A DNA stretch of 45,812 bases from Naasia sp. (GTDB lineage: Bacteria > Actinomycetota > Actinomycetes > Actinomycetales > Microbacteriaceae). Each line of letters opens with the position of its first letter. The first letter of the stretch is position 1. The stretch lies in assembly GCF_025465545.1 (NCBI RefSeq), contig NZ_JAODMK010000010.1, positions 1 through 45,812 on the forward strand, read 5' to 3'. The position numbers were made by a program, and so were the translations under genes. The notes under the pieces are model-generated. The model did no database searches. It was given only the letters and a program-made list of their open reading frames with translations, and had not been told where the DNA came from. This document shows, in pieces, positions 33,486-41,663 of the stretch.

Positions 33486-35063
33486 ATGAGCGCGACCTCG
33501 TCGCATCTGTTCGTCGTGCGGGCCAACATCGCGGCCCTCGCCTGCGACGCGTGGCTGCTGCCCACCGACGCGCGACTCGAACTCACCGAGGCCTGGCGCC
33601 GGGCGGTGCCGGACCTCGCCGACCGCCTCGCGCGGACGCCCCTCGACGGGCTGACGCGGGGCGAGGTGCTCGCGGCGCCCCTCGCGACCCGGCTCGGCGA
33701 TCCTGTTCCCGTGCTCACGGTCGGGCCTCTCCAGGGTCTCCGCACGGCCGACGAGCTGCGGCCCGCCGTCCGCGCCTTCCTGGAGCTCGGCGTGCGCCTG
33801 GCGGAGGAGACACGCGCTCAGGGCCTCGGCACCGCCGCCTTCCGGTCCGTGCCGCTCCTCGCCCTCCCCTTCTTCGGCTCGCGAGGCGGCGGCGGGCGGC
33901 TCACCCAGGGGTCACTGCTCACCACGCTGCTCGACGAGGCCGCCATTGCGGGGACCCGCCTCGGCGTCGACGTGGCCCTGGTGCTGTCGGATGAACCGGC
34001 ATACGCGCTCGCCCAGCAGCTGCGGAGGGTGCGCGGCGACGCGTGGCGGGAGCTCTCCGCCGACCTCCTCGGCGAGGCGGAGCGACTGGCCATCGAGGCT
34101 CGCGCCAATCGCCTCGTCCCGTTCATGGGAGCCGGCGTGAGCGTGACCGGCGGCGCCCCGGACTGGCCGGGGCTCATCGAGGGTCTGGCGGACGCCGCCG
34201 GCCTCGACGACGAGGAGAGGGCGAGCCTGCTCCGCACGGGCCGGGACGCTCGAGATCAGGCGGCGTTCCTCCGCGCCGCGTTCCTGCGGAACGCGTCGGA
34301 GGAGGAGCCGGACGGAGGATTCGCGGCCGCGGTGATCGCGATCGTCGACGTCCCGCGCTACGGGCTGGCGCCGGCGCTCCTCGCCTCCCTGCGGGCGGAG
34401 CAGGCGATCACCCTCAACTATGACGAGCTCTTCGAGCGGGCGGCGTGCGACGCGGGGCAGCCCAGGTCCGTCATCCCAGGCGACGAGCGCGTCACGTCGC
34501 GGTGGCTGCTCAAGCTGCACGGCTCGGTCGCCGTGCCGGGCAGCATCGTGCTCACCCGCGACGACTACCTCGGCTTCCACGTGGAGCGCGCCGCATACAG
34601 CGCCCTCGTCGCCGCCACGATGATGACGAGGCACCTGCTGTTCGTCGGCTTCGGTCTGGCCGACGACCACTTCCACGAGATCGTGCACGACGTTCGCCGC
34701 ACCACGAGGCAGTCGGCGACCCTCGGCACGGTGCTGACCCTGCGCGACGACCCCCTGGCGATGACGATCTGGTCCGAGGAGCTCACCTTCGTGCGAGCGG
34801 CCGTCGCCACGGAGGACTCGCCGCGCTCCTCATCCCGGGCGATCGAGATATTCCTCGACGCCGTCATGGCGCTCGCGACGGATCGACATCCGTTCCTGCT
34901 CGCGGAAGGCTTCGAGGACGGCCTCGACGCTGACGAGCTCACCCTGCGCCAGGAGCTGCTCGCCCTCGACCGTGCCGCTGGCGAGGACGTCCGCGGCACC
35001 GAGGCCTGGGCGCACGTCGACCGGGCCCTCCGCGAGCTCGGCCTGGGCCACAGCGCCGACTGA
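33486..35063 (+). CDS. SIR2-like domain protein with N-terminal macro-like domain
   Basis: This 525-aa protein has two parts. Residues 1-185 look like a macro/SLOG-type nucleotide-binding fold (VVRANIAALACDAWLLPTDA, then GSRGGGGRLTQGSLL and VDVALVLSDEPAYALAQQLR). Residues about 205-465 are a SIR2-like domain: GAGVS (215-219), ITLNYDELFERA with Asn311, KLHGS with His345, and LLFVGFGLADDHF. Such SIR2 domains in bacterial defence proteins hydrolyse NAD. The NAD-handling residues look intact, so NADase or ADP-ribose chemistry is plausible; this is inference. It is a lone gene with no obvious partner. The start at ATG 33486 follows AGAATAGGAACC; the upstream extension is low-complexity. A perfect 60-bp palindrome follows. 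Confidence 0.8.
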   Translation: MSATSSHLFVVRANIAALACDAWLLPTDARLELTEAWRRAVPDLADRLARTPLDGLTRGEVLAAPLATRLGDPVPVLTVGPLQGLRTADELRPAVRAFLELGVRLAEETRAQGLGTAAFRSVPLLALPFFGSRGGGGRLTQGSLLTTLLDEAAIAGTRLGVDVALVLSDEPAYALAQQLRRVRGDAWRELSADLLGEAERLAIEARANRLVPFMGAGVSVTGGAPDWPGLIEGLADAAGLDDEERASLLRTGRDARDQAAFLRAAFLRNASEEEPDGGFAAAVIAIVDVPRYGLAPALLASLRAEQAITLNYDELFERAACDAGQPRSVIPGDERVTSRWLLKLHGSVAVPGSIVLTRDDYLGFHVERAAYSALVAATMMTRHLLFVGFGLADDHFHEIVHDVRRTTRQSATLGTVLTLRDDPLAMTIWSEELTFVRAAVATEDSPRSSSRAIEIFLDAVMALATDRHPFLLAEGFEDGLDADELTLRQELLALDRAAGEDVRGTEAWAHVDRALRELGLGHSAD

Positions 35064-35072
35064 CCCCCGACA

Positions 35073-35132
35073 AGTGCCCGTTCCGGCGGGAAGTGCCCGC
35101 TATAGCGGGCACTTCCCGCCGGAACGGGCACT
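35073..35132. terminator. Perfect 60-bp palindrome between converging genes
   Basis: The two 30-bp arms are exact reverse complements with no spacer, centred on GCTATAGC at 35102/35103. Each arm contains two copies of AGTGCCCG separated by TTCCGGCGGGA. It lies nine bases after the SIR2-like stop and 17 bases from the stop of the converging LLM gene, so it would act as a terminator from both sides. Its perfection and internal repetition also fit a dispersed intergenic repeat of the genome. Confidence 0.7.
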
Positions 35133-35149
35133 CGAGGAGTCTCTGGTGG

Positions 35150-36166
35150 TCAGGAGAGGGCCGGGGCGATGTGCTTGACGATCGTCTCGAGCAGGTGCGC
35201 GTTGTAGTCCACGCCCAGCTGGTTCGGCACGGTCACCAGCAGGGTGTCCGCCGCCCGCACGGCCTGGTCGTTCGCGAGCTGCTCAGCGATCACCGCCGGG
35301 TCGCCCACGTAGGACTTGCCGAACCGGGCGAGACCGCCGTCGAGCCAGCCCACCTGGTCCTCCCCGCTCTGCTCCGCCATGCCACCGAAGTACATGCGGT
35401 CGAGGTCGTTGGCGATCGGCAGGATGCTGCGGCTCACCGACACCCGCGGTTCGCGCTCCCAGCCCGCTGCGGTCCAGGCGTCGCGGAAGATCCGGATCTG
35501 CTCGGCCTGCAGCTCGGCGAACGGCACCCCGGTGTCCTCTGTGAGCAGGGTGCTGCTCATCAGGTTCATGCCCTGCTCTGCCGTCCATGTGGCGGTGCCG
35601 CGCGTGCCAGAACCCCACCAGATGCGGTCGGTGAGCCCCGGCGACTGGGGCTGGATCGCGAGCGATCCGGAGCGTCCCGTCATCTGCGGGTTCGCGGTCG
35701 CCACGCCGGCGCCGGCGATGGCGGCACGGAAGAGTTCGGTGTGCCGGCGGGCGAGGTCCGCGTCCGTCTCGCCGTCCGCGGGGAGGTAGCCGAACGACTC
35801 GCTGCCGCGCAGCGCCGTCTCGGGCGATCCCCTGCTGATGCCGAGCTGCAGGCGGCCGCCGCTGAGCAGGTCCGCGATCGCCGCCTCCTCGGCCATATGC
35901 AGCGGGTTCTCGTAGCGCATGTCGATGACCCCGGTGCCGAGCTCGATCCGGCTGGTGCGGGCCCCCATCGCCGCGAGCAGCGGAAACGGCGACGCGTACT
36001 GCGGCGCGAAGTGGTGCACCCGCACGTACGCCCCGTCGAGGCCCAGTTCCTCAGCCGCGACCGCGAGCTCGACCGCCTGCAGGTAGGCGTCGGCGGCCGT
36101 CCGCACCTCCGAGCCGCGCACCGGCTGCCAGTGGCCGAAGGAGAGGAATCCGATCCGCTTCGTCAT
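35150..36166 (-). CDS. LLM class flavin-dependent oxidoreductase (luciferase-like)
   Basis: This 338-aa TIM-barrel flavoprotein belongs to the bacterial luciferase-like family, which uses reduced FMN or F420 from a partner. It starts RIGFLSFGHWQPVRGSE, has ELGLDGAYVRVHHFAPQYAS, and the core RIELGTGVIDMRYENPLHMA and LSGGRLQLGISRGSPE typical of the LuxA-like group. Length is normal. The putative terminator palindrome lies at its 3' end. No ribosome site is clear at the ATG. Substrate unknown. Confidence 0.92.
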   Translation of the reverse strand: MTKRIGFLSFGHWQPVRGSEVRTAADAYLQAVELAVAAEELGLDGAYVRVHHFAPQYASPFPLLAAMGARTSRIELGTGVIDMRYENPLHMAEEAAIADLLSGGRLQLGISRGSPETALRGSESFGYLPADGETDADLARRHTELFRAAIAGAGVATANPQMTGRSGSLAIQPQSPGLTDRIWWGSGTRGTATWTAEQGMNLMSSTLLTEDTGVPFAELQAEQIRIFRDAWTAAGWEREPRVSVSRSILPIANDLDRMYFGGMAEQSGEDQVGWLDGGLARFGKSYVGDPAVIAEQLANDQAVRAADTLLVTVPNQLGVDYNAHLLETIVKHIAPALS

Positions 36167-36205
36167 GGCAGAGGGAGCGCCCCGAGGCCGCCCGCTATTC
36201 CCGCG

Positions 36206-36670
36206 TCAGGCCTGCGGCCCGGTGAGCGCCGCGAGCAGCGCCGCCTTCGACATCGACGAGTAGCCCCGCACGCCGCGCTCCCGGGCCAGCGTCCGGAGCT
36301 GGGCGACCGTCCAGGTGCTGTCGGGGTCCGACTCGCGCGTGTCGTCGCCCGCCGGCTCGAGGAACGGCGTCTCCTCAGCGGAGTCCGCGGCGGACACGGC
36401 CTCGGCGCCGAAGACGGGAACGTCCTCCGGCTGCACCGGTGCCTCGGTTACCGCGGTCTCCAGCTCGTCCGGCTCCCCGGTCACGCCGGACGGCGCTGCC
36501 GCAGGTGCGGTCGCCGTGCCTGCCGCCGGTGCAGCGGGCGCCGCCGGCGGCTTCTGCGCTGCGGGAGCCGGAGCGCCGGCGCTCTTCTCGCCCCGGCCGC
36601 CGATGCGTCCGAACGCCGCCTTCAGCGTGCCGACGATCCCCCTGGGTGCCTTGTCCTGCGCGTCTGCCAC
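36206..36670 (-). CDS. Small protein with C-terminal Rho-N/SAP-like domain
   Basis: This 154-aa protein starts with GTG 36670 after GGGGGA. The N-terminus is basic and amphipathic (GIVGTLKAAFGRIGGRGEK), the middle (30-115) is low-complexity Ala/Pro then acidic, and the last 35 residues form a Rho N-terminal/SAP-like module (WTVAQLRTLARERGVRGYSS, then MSKAALLAAL). The same module ends the ChaB-like protein at 28477. Nucleic-acid binding is likely from the module; the role is unknown. It is divergent from the broken AAA ATPase gene. Confidence 0.75.
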   Translation of the reverse strand: MADAQDKAPRGIVGTLKAAFGRIGGRGEKSAGAPAPAAQKPPAAPAAPAAGTATAPAAAPSGVTGEPDELETAVTEAPVQPEDVPVFGAEAVSAADSAEETPFLEPAGDDTRESDPDSTWTVAQLRTLARERGVRGYSSMSKAALLAALTGPQA

Positions 36671-36787
36671 GATTCCCCCTTCACGAGCCACCCATTCTTC
36701 CGGTTCCGAGCCGGCTTTCAGGCAACGGGGGGCGTGGTGTCGCAGAAAGACGAGCGAACGGGGGCGTCCGTCCCCGAGAATCACGGG

Positions 36788-37967
36788 ATGGACCCTGACC
36801 AGAGCGCCTTCGTCGAGAGCTTTCGGCAGTTCCTGGATCGCATCAACCGGCTGCCGGCCAGTCCGCCACGGCTCACGCCGCTCGGCGAGGTGGTCGAGCG
36901 GCACATGGGAGTGGACGTCACGACGGTTCCGCTCGTCACAGAGGACCTCGCTCCCCTGCGCCTCGTCGACGCGGACGTGGCCATGGCCGAGCTCAGCGGC
37001 GGCGTCGCGCCCCTCGGCGTGACGGGGCGGCATGAGCGGGTCAAGGAGAGCCTGCCCGAGCTGCTCAGTCATCCGTGGACCCGGTACACCCTGCCCGCCG
37101 TCGACGATGTACGGCTCGGGGGCGCCGGGCGCCAACTTCCTCCCGCGTCCGGAGGTCCCCGCTGACGCGCTGATCCTGCCCGAGGGGGTGCTTGAGCGCA
37201 TCACTCGGCACGTCGTGGGCATCGGCGAGCATCGAGCCGAGCTGCAGGACGCCGGGCGGCACCTCAAGCGGGGAGTGCTGCTCTACGGGCCGCCGGGAAC
37301 CGGCAAGACCCTCACCGTGCGCCACCTGCTCGGCCGCACCGCGGGGGTCACGGGCGTGCTGCTCACCGGTCCGGCCGTCGCCCACATCTCGGCGGCGACG
37401 GAGCTGGCGCGCGTCCTCCAGCCCTCGATCGTGGTGCTCGAGGACGTCGACCTCGTGGCGATGGAACGCGACATGTACGGGCCGCAGCCGCTGCTGTTCG
37501 CCGTGCTCGATGCCCTGGACGGTCTCGACGGCGACGCCGATGTCACGTTCCTGCTCACCACCAATCGGGTCGAGCTGCTCGAGCGGGCGCTCGTCGAGCG
37601 ACCGGGCCGCGTCGACCTCGCCGTGGAGATCCCGCTGCCCGACCCGGTCGTGCAACGCCGGCTCTTCGCCCACTACGGGGAGGGCCTCGCGCTCTCCCCG
37701 GCGGCGCTCGATGCCGCGGCGGACCGATCGGCGGGAGCCACGGCGTCCTTCGCCAAGGAGCTGATGCGGCGAGTGGTCCTCGGCGCAGCGGAGGCCGCCG
37801 CGCCGGTCACCGACGAACTCCTCACGGCAACCCTCGACGACCTGCTCTCCACCCGGGACGACCTCACCCGGGCGCTGCTCGGCGGGAGGAGAGGCGAGAG
37901 CGGCACCGAGGGCGGCCACGACGGCGGGATGCCGGGCGGCTTCGCCGCCCACCCCGGGCGCTACTGA
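36788..37967 (+). pseudogene. AAA ATPase gene with an internal out-of-frame deletion
   Basis: The N-terminal part reads from ATG 36788 (MDPDQSAFVESFRQFLDRIN) in one frame up to about LPAVDDV at 37108. The rest continues in another frame from YGSGAPGANFLPRPEV to the stop at 37967. In related AAA proteins, as I recall them, these pieces are separated by roughly 80-100 residues, so a segment seems deleted and the frame lost. The C-terminal piece keeps Walker A GPPGTGKT, Walker B VVLEDVDLVAME, TTNRVELLERALVERPGRVD (sensor 1 and arginine finger) and could be made from ATG 37107 as a 286-aa AAA module. A sequencing error cannot explain the missing segment. Function of the intact family is unclear. 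Confidence 0.65.
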
Positions 37968-38001
37968 TCGGCACGCCTCGACCGTTCCGGCCCGTCTCGG
38001 G

Positions 38002-38023
38002 CGACGCTCCCTCCTCAGCGTCG
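38002..38023. terminator. Hairpin after the AAA ATPase gene
   Basis: CGACGCT and AGCGTCG form a perfect 7-bp stem with an 8-base loop, 34 bp after the stop. It may terminate before the promoter of the next gene. Confidence 0.4.
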
Positions 38024-38080
38024 GGGCGTCTCGGCCTGCCCGCGACGGGCATGCCGGCGTCCTCTGTCGGCGGCGCTTGA

Positions 38081-38086
38081 TACGTT
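38081..38086 (+). promoter_or_regulatory. Probable -10 box TACGTT
   Basis: TACGTT lies 27 bp before ATG 38114 and fits TAnnnT; a short leader with the ribosome site GGAAGGGAGG follows. No convincing -35 is seen. Confidence 0.4.
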
Positions 38087-38113
38087 CCTGGAGCCCGAAG
38101 GAAGGGAGGGACC

Positions 38114-41100
38114 ATGTTCGTACGCGAGGGAACGGTGCACTACAGCGCCAGCGACCTGACCGCCGCCGTCACCTGCGAGTGGGCCCTGATGCGCCGCCTC
38201 GACGCCAAGCTCGGCCGCATCGCCGCCGTGGAGGAGCCTGAGGACGCGATGCTGCTGCGCGCCAGCGCGCTCGGCGGCACCCATGAGGAGCGCACCCTGG
38301 AGCGCTATCGCGAGTCGTTCGGCCCGCACTCCCCCGGAGCGCCCGGCGGAGTCGCCGAGATCGAGCGGCCCGAGCCGTCCACCGACGCCGCGGCACTGCG
38401 CGGGGCGATGGCGGCGACGGTGCAGGCGATGCTCGAGCGAGCGGACGTCGTCTTCCAGGGCACCTTCTTCGACGGCCGGTTCGTCGGCTTCGCCGACTTC
38501 CTCGTGCTCACCGATGCGGAGTCCGGCGAATACGAGGTGTACGACACCAAGCTGGCTCGCCGGGCCAAGATCTCCGCCCTCCTGCAGCTCGCGGCGTACG
38601 CACTGCAGCTGAAGGCGCTCGGCATCCCGGTCGGCCCGCAGGTGCACCTGCTGCTCGGCGACGGCAGCACCTCCACCCACCGCCTGGCCGACATCCTGCC
38701 CGTCTACGAGGACCGGCTCGCCCGCCTCCTCACGATGATCGATGCGCGCGTCGCGGATCCGCAGCCGCTGCCCTGGGGCATCGACGGCTACACCGCGTGC
38801 GGGCGCTGCGCGGCCTGCACCGAGCAGGTGGAGGCGAGCCGAGACGTGCTGCTCGTCGCGCGCCTCACCGCGAACCAGCGGCGCCGGCTGGCCGACGCGG
38901 GCATCACCACGATCGAGCAGCTGGCGGAGAGCACCGGCGACGTGCCCGGTGTCGGCGCGGCGACGCTCGAGAAGCTGCGGGATCAGGCCCGCATGCAGCT
39001 CTCCGCACCGCCGCACGGGCCAGGAGGCCGGCCCGAGGTCGCCTACCGGGTGCACGACACGGCCGGTCTCGCCGCGCTGCCCATGCCCGACGCCGGAGAC
39101 ATCTTCTTCGACTTCGAGGGCGACCCGCTCTGGACGGACGGCGACACCCGGTTCTGGGGGCTCGAGTACCTCTTCGGGGTGATCGATCATGACGGCGAGC
39201 GTGAGCACTTCCGGCCGTTCTGGGCCCACGACCGGGCGGAGGAGAAGCAGGCCCTGCTCGACTTCCTCGGCTATGTGACCGAGCGGCGGTCCCGCTTTCC
39301 CGGCATGCACATCTACCACTACGCGGACTACGAGCGCAGTCACCTGCAGCAGCTCTGCGCCCGGCACGGGGTGGGCGAGGTGATGCTCGACGATCTGCTG
39401 CGCGAGCACGTGTTCGTGGACCTCTACCCGGTGGTGATGCACAGCGTCCGCATCTCGGAGCGCTCCTACAGCCTGAAGAAGCTGGAGCCGCTCTACATGG
39501 GCGACGAGCTCCGCCGCAGCGACGTCACGAACGCGGCGGACTCGATCGTCGCCTATGTCGACTACACGGTCCTCCGCGACTCCGGCCGGACGGAGGAGGC
39601 GGAGGCGCAACTGGCGGAGATCGAGGAGTACAACCGCTACGACTGCGTCTCGACCCTCCGTCTCCGGGACTGGCTGCTCGATCGCGCCGACGAGGCCGGC
39701 GTCGGGCGGCGCCGGGTGCCCATGGTGGATGAGCCGCGCGACACCCGGATCGGACGCCGGGAGGACCGGGTGCGCGACCGCCTCCTGGGGACGATCGCGG
39801 GCATCCCGGCCATCGATCGCACGCCCGACCAGCAGGCGGTGGCCCTCGCTGCCGCGGCCATCGAGTACCACCGCCGCGAGGACAAGACCTGGTGGTGGGA
39901 GCACTTCAACCGCGAGATCACGCCGCTCGAGGAGTGGGCCGACACCCGCGACGTGTTCGTGGTGGACTCGGCGGAGGTCGTATCCGACTGGGAGCTGCGG
40001 GGCCGGAAGAAGTCGGACAGCCGAATCGTGCGCCTGCGCGGGCGGCTCGCCCCCGCCAGCCGCATCGAGGTCGGCGGGCAGCCGCACGCGATGTACTGCT
40101 CCCCCGTCCCTCTGGGCTGCCCGCCCGTCCCCGAGGGCCAGCGCGGAGAGCACGACAGCACCGAGGTGCTGTCCGTCTCGGAGACCCCGGCAGGCGCCGA
40201 GGTGCTCCTCGAGGAGACCTCGGGCGAGGGCGTCGACGGCTGGGCGGAGCTGCCGTTCGCGCTCACGCCGGCCCGGCCGATCCCCACCGCCGCGCAGCGC
40301 GCGGCGATCCTCGAGTGGGGCGACGAGCTGGCCGGCGCCCTGCCCCGACTCGTGCCCGGCGCAGCACTCGACCTGCTGCGCCGTGGAGCCCCTCGCTTCG
40401 CGGATGGCGGGGAGCTCGAGCCGGTCCGCCACGCGGGCACCGTCGACGCCATCGTGCGGAGCATCGACCGGCTCGACCGCTCCTACCTCGCCGTGCAGGG
40501 CCCTCCCGGCTCCGGCAAGACCTTCGTGGGCGCCGGCGTCATCGCCCGACTGCTCGCCGACGGGCGGCGGATCGGCGTGGTCGCCCAGTCCCACGAGGTG
40601 GTGGAGAACGTGCTCCGCCGCGTGGTCGCTCTCGGCGTCGACCCGGCCCGCGTCGCCAAGAAGGCCCCGAGCCGGGGGTACGAGACGCCGCCGGAATGGA
40701 CGGTCCTCACCGACAACAAGCAGGTGATGAACTTCGTCCTCGCCGAGCGCCGCCGCGGCTTCGTGCTCGGCGGCACCGCCTGGGACTTCGCCAACGCCAC
40801 CAAGGTCCCGCGCAACTCCCTCGACCTCCTCGTGATCGATGAGGCGGGCCAGTTCTCGCTCGCCAACACGATCGCGGTCGCCACCAGCACGCGCAATGTG
40901 CTGCTCCTCGGCGACCCGCAGCAGCTGCCGCAGGTGAGCCAGGGCCTGCATCCCGAGCCGGTGGACCAGTCGGCGCTCGGCTGGCTCTCCGCCGGGCACG
41001 ACGTGCTGCCCGCCGGGCTCGGCTACTTCCTCGACCAGAGCTGGCGCATGCATCCCGTGCTCTGCTCGGCCGTCTCCGACCTCTCCTACGAGGGCCGGCT

Positions 41101-41647
41101 CACCTCCCGGGTGCCGGAGACCACGGACCGGCTCCTCGACGGGGTGGCCCCGGGGCTGCACTCCTCAGCGGTGGAGGCGGCAGGCAACTCGATGGCATCG
41201 CCGGAGGAGGCGGCCCGGGTGGTCGAACTCGTGCGTGCGCACGTGGGGCTGCCGTGGACCGACGAGGAGCTCGGTCGCGTGGCCGACCCCTTGCGCCCGT
41301 CCGACCTGATCGTGGTCGCGCCGTACAACGCCCAGGTCGACCTGATCCGGCGCGAACTCGACCAGGCGGGCTTCCGGGACACCCCGGTCGGCACGGTCGA
41401 CAAGTTCCAGGGGCAGGAGGCTGCGGTCGCGATCGTCTCGCTGACCGCATCGAGCGCCGATGACGTTCCGCGGGGCATCGCCTTCCTGCTGCTGCGCAAC
41501 CGCCTGAACGTCGCGATCTCGCGGGCCAAGTGGGCGGCCTACCTCGTGCACTCCCCCGCCCTGCGCGACTATCTGCCGCACACCGCGGAGGCGCTCGGCG
41601 AGCTCAGCGCGTTCATCCGGCTCACGCAGACAGACGCGGAACGCTGA
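38114..41647 (+). CDS. TM0106-type RecB nuclease / RNase H-like / UPF1-like helicase fusion
   Basis: This 1177-aa protein combines three modules. Residues 1-250 form a RecB-type nuclease with GFADFL and YDTK (125-146) and four cysteines: Cys21 and CGRCAAC (229, 232, 235), the spacing of an iron-sulfur-stapled AddB/Cas4-like nuclease. Residues about 330-530 form an RNase H-like exonuclease (DIFFDFEGDPLW, HIYHYADYE, YNRYDCVSTLRL). The C-terminal helicase has Walker A QGPPGSGKTF, DEAGQF, GDPQQLPQV, YFLDQSWRMHP, VDKFQGQEAAV and LNVAISRAK. It is probably a DNA or RNA repair or degradation enzyme; no partner is encoded nearby. GGAAGGGAGG precedes the ATG. Confidence 0.9.
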   Translation: MFVREGTVHYSASDLTAAVTCEWALMRRLDAKLGRIAAVEEPEDAMLLRASALGGTHEERTLERYRESFGPHSPGAPGGVAEIERPEPSTDAAALRGAMAATVQAMLERADVVFQGTFFDGRFVGFADFLVLTDAESGEYEVYDTKLARRAKISALLQLAAYALQLKALGIPVGPQVHLLLGDGSTSTHRLADILPVYEDRLARLLTMIDARVADPQPLPWGIDGYTACGRCAACTEQVEASRDVLLVARLTANQRRRLADAGITTIEQLAESTGDVPGVGAATLEKLRDQARMQLSAPPHGPGGRPEVAYRVHDTAGLAALPMPDAGDIFFDFEGDPLWTDGDTRFWGLEYLFGVIDHDGEREHFRPFWAHDRAEEKQALLDFLGYVTERRSRFPGMHIYHYADYERSHLQQLCARHGVGEVMLDDLLREHVFVDLYPVVMHSVRISERSYSLKKLEPLYMGDELRRSDVTNAADSIVAYVDYTVLRDSGRTEEAEAQLAEIEEYNRYDCVSTLRLRDWLLDRADEAGVGRRRVPMVDEPRDTRIGRREDRVRDRLLGTIAGIPAIDRTPDQQAVALAAAAIEYHRREDKTWWWEHFNREITPLEEWADTRDVFVVDSAEVVSDWELRGRKKSDSRIVRLRGRLAPASRIEVGGQPHAMYCSPVPLGCPPVPEGQRGEHDSTEVLSVSETPAGAEVLLEETSGEGVDGWAELPFALTPARPIPTAAQRAAILEWGDELAGALPRLVPGAALDLLRRGAPRFADGGELEPVRHAGTVDAIVRSIDRLDRSYLAVQGPPGSGKTFVGAGVIARLLADGRRIGVVAQSHEVVENVLRRVVALGVDPARVAKKAPSRGYETPPEWTVLTDNKQVMNFVLAERRRGFVLGGTAWDFANATKVPRNSLDLLVIDEAGQFSLANTIAVATSTRNVLLLGDPQQLPQVSQGLHPEPVDQSALGWLSAGHDVLPAGLGYFLDQSWRMHPVLCSAVSDLSYEGRLTSRVPETTDRLLDGVAPGLHSSAVEAAGNSMASPEEAARVVELVRAHVGLPWTDEELGRVADPLRPSDLIVVAPYNAQVDLIRRELDQAGFRDTPVGTVDKFQGQEAAVAIVSLTASSADDVPRGIAFLLLRNRLNVAISRAKWAAYLVHSPALRDYLPHTAEALGELSAFIRLTQTDAER

Positions 41648-41663
41648 CCGCTCGCCCGCCGGA

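Noticed and set aside
33486-36166. SIR2-like gene and LLM oxidoreductase as one system
   Set aside because: They converge and are separated by a terminator-like palindrome, so they are not co-transcribed.
38015-41161. 1048-codon open frame antisense to the nuclease-helicase gene
   Set aside because: The plus-strand frame carries all known motifs; the antisense reading is His/Asp/Glu/Val-rich shadow sequence.
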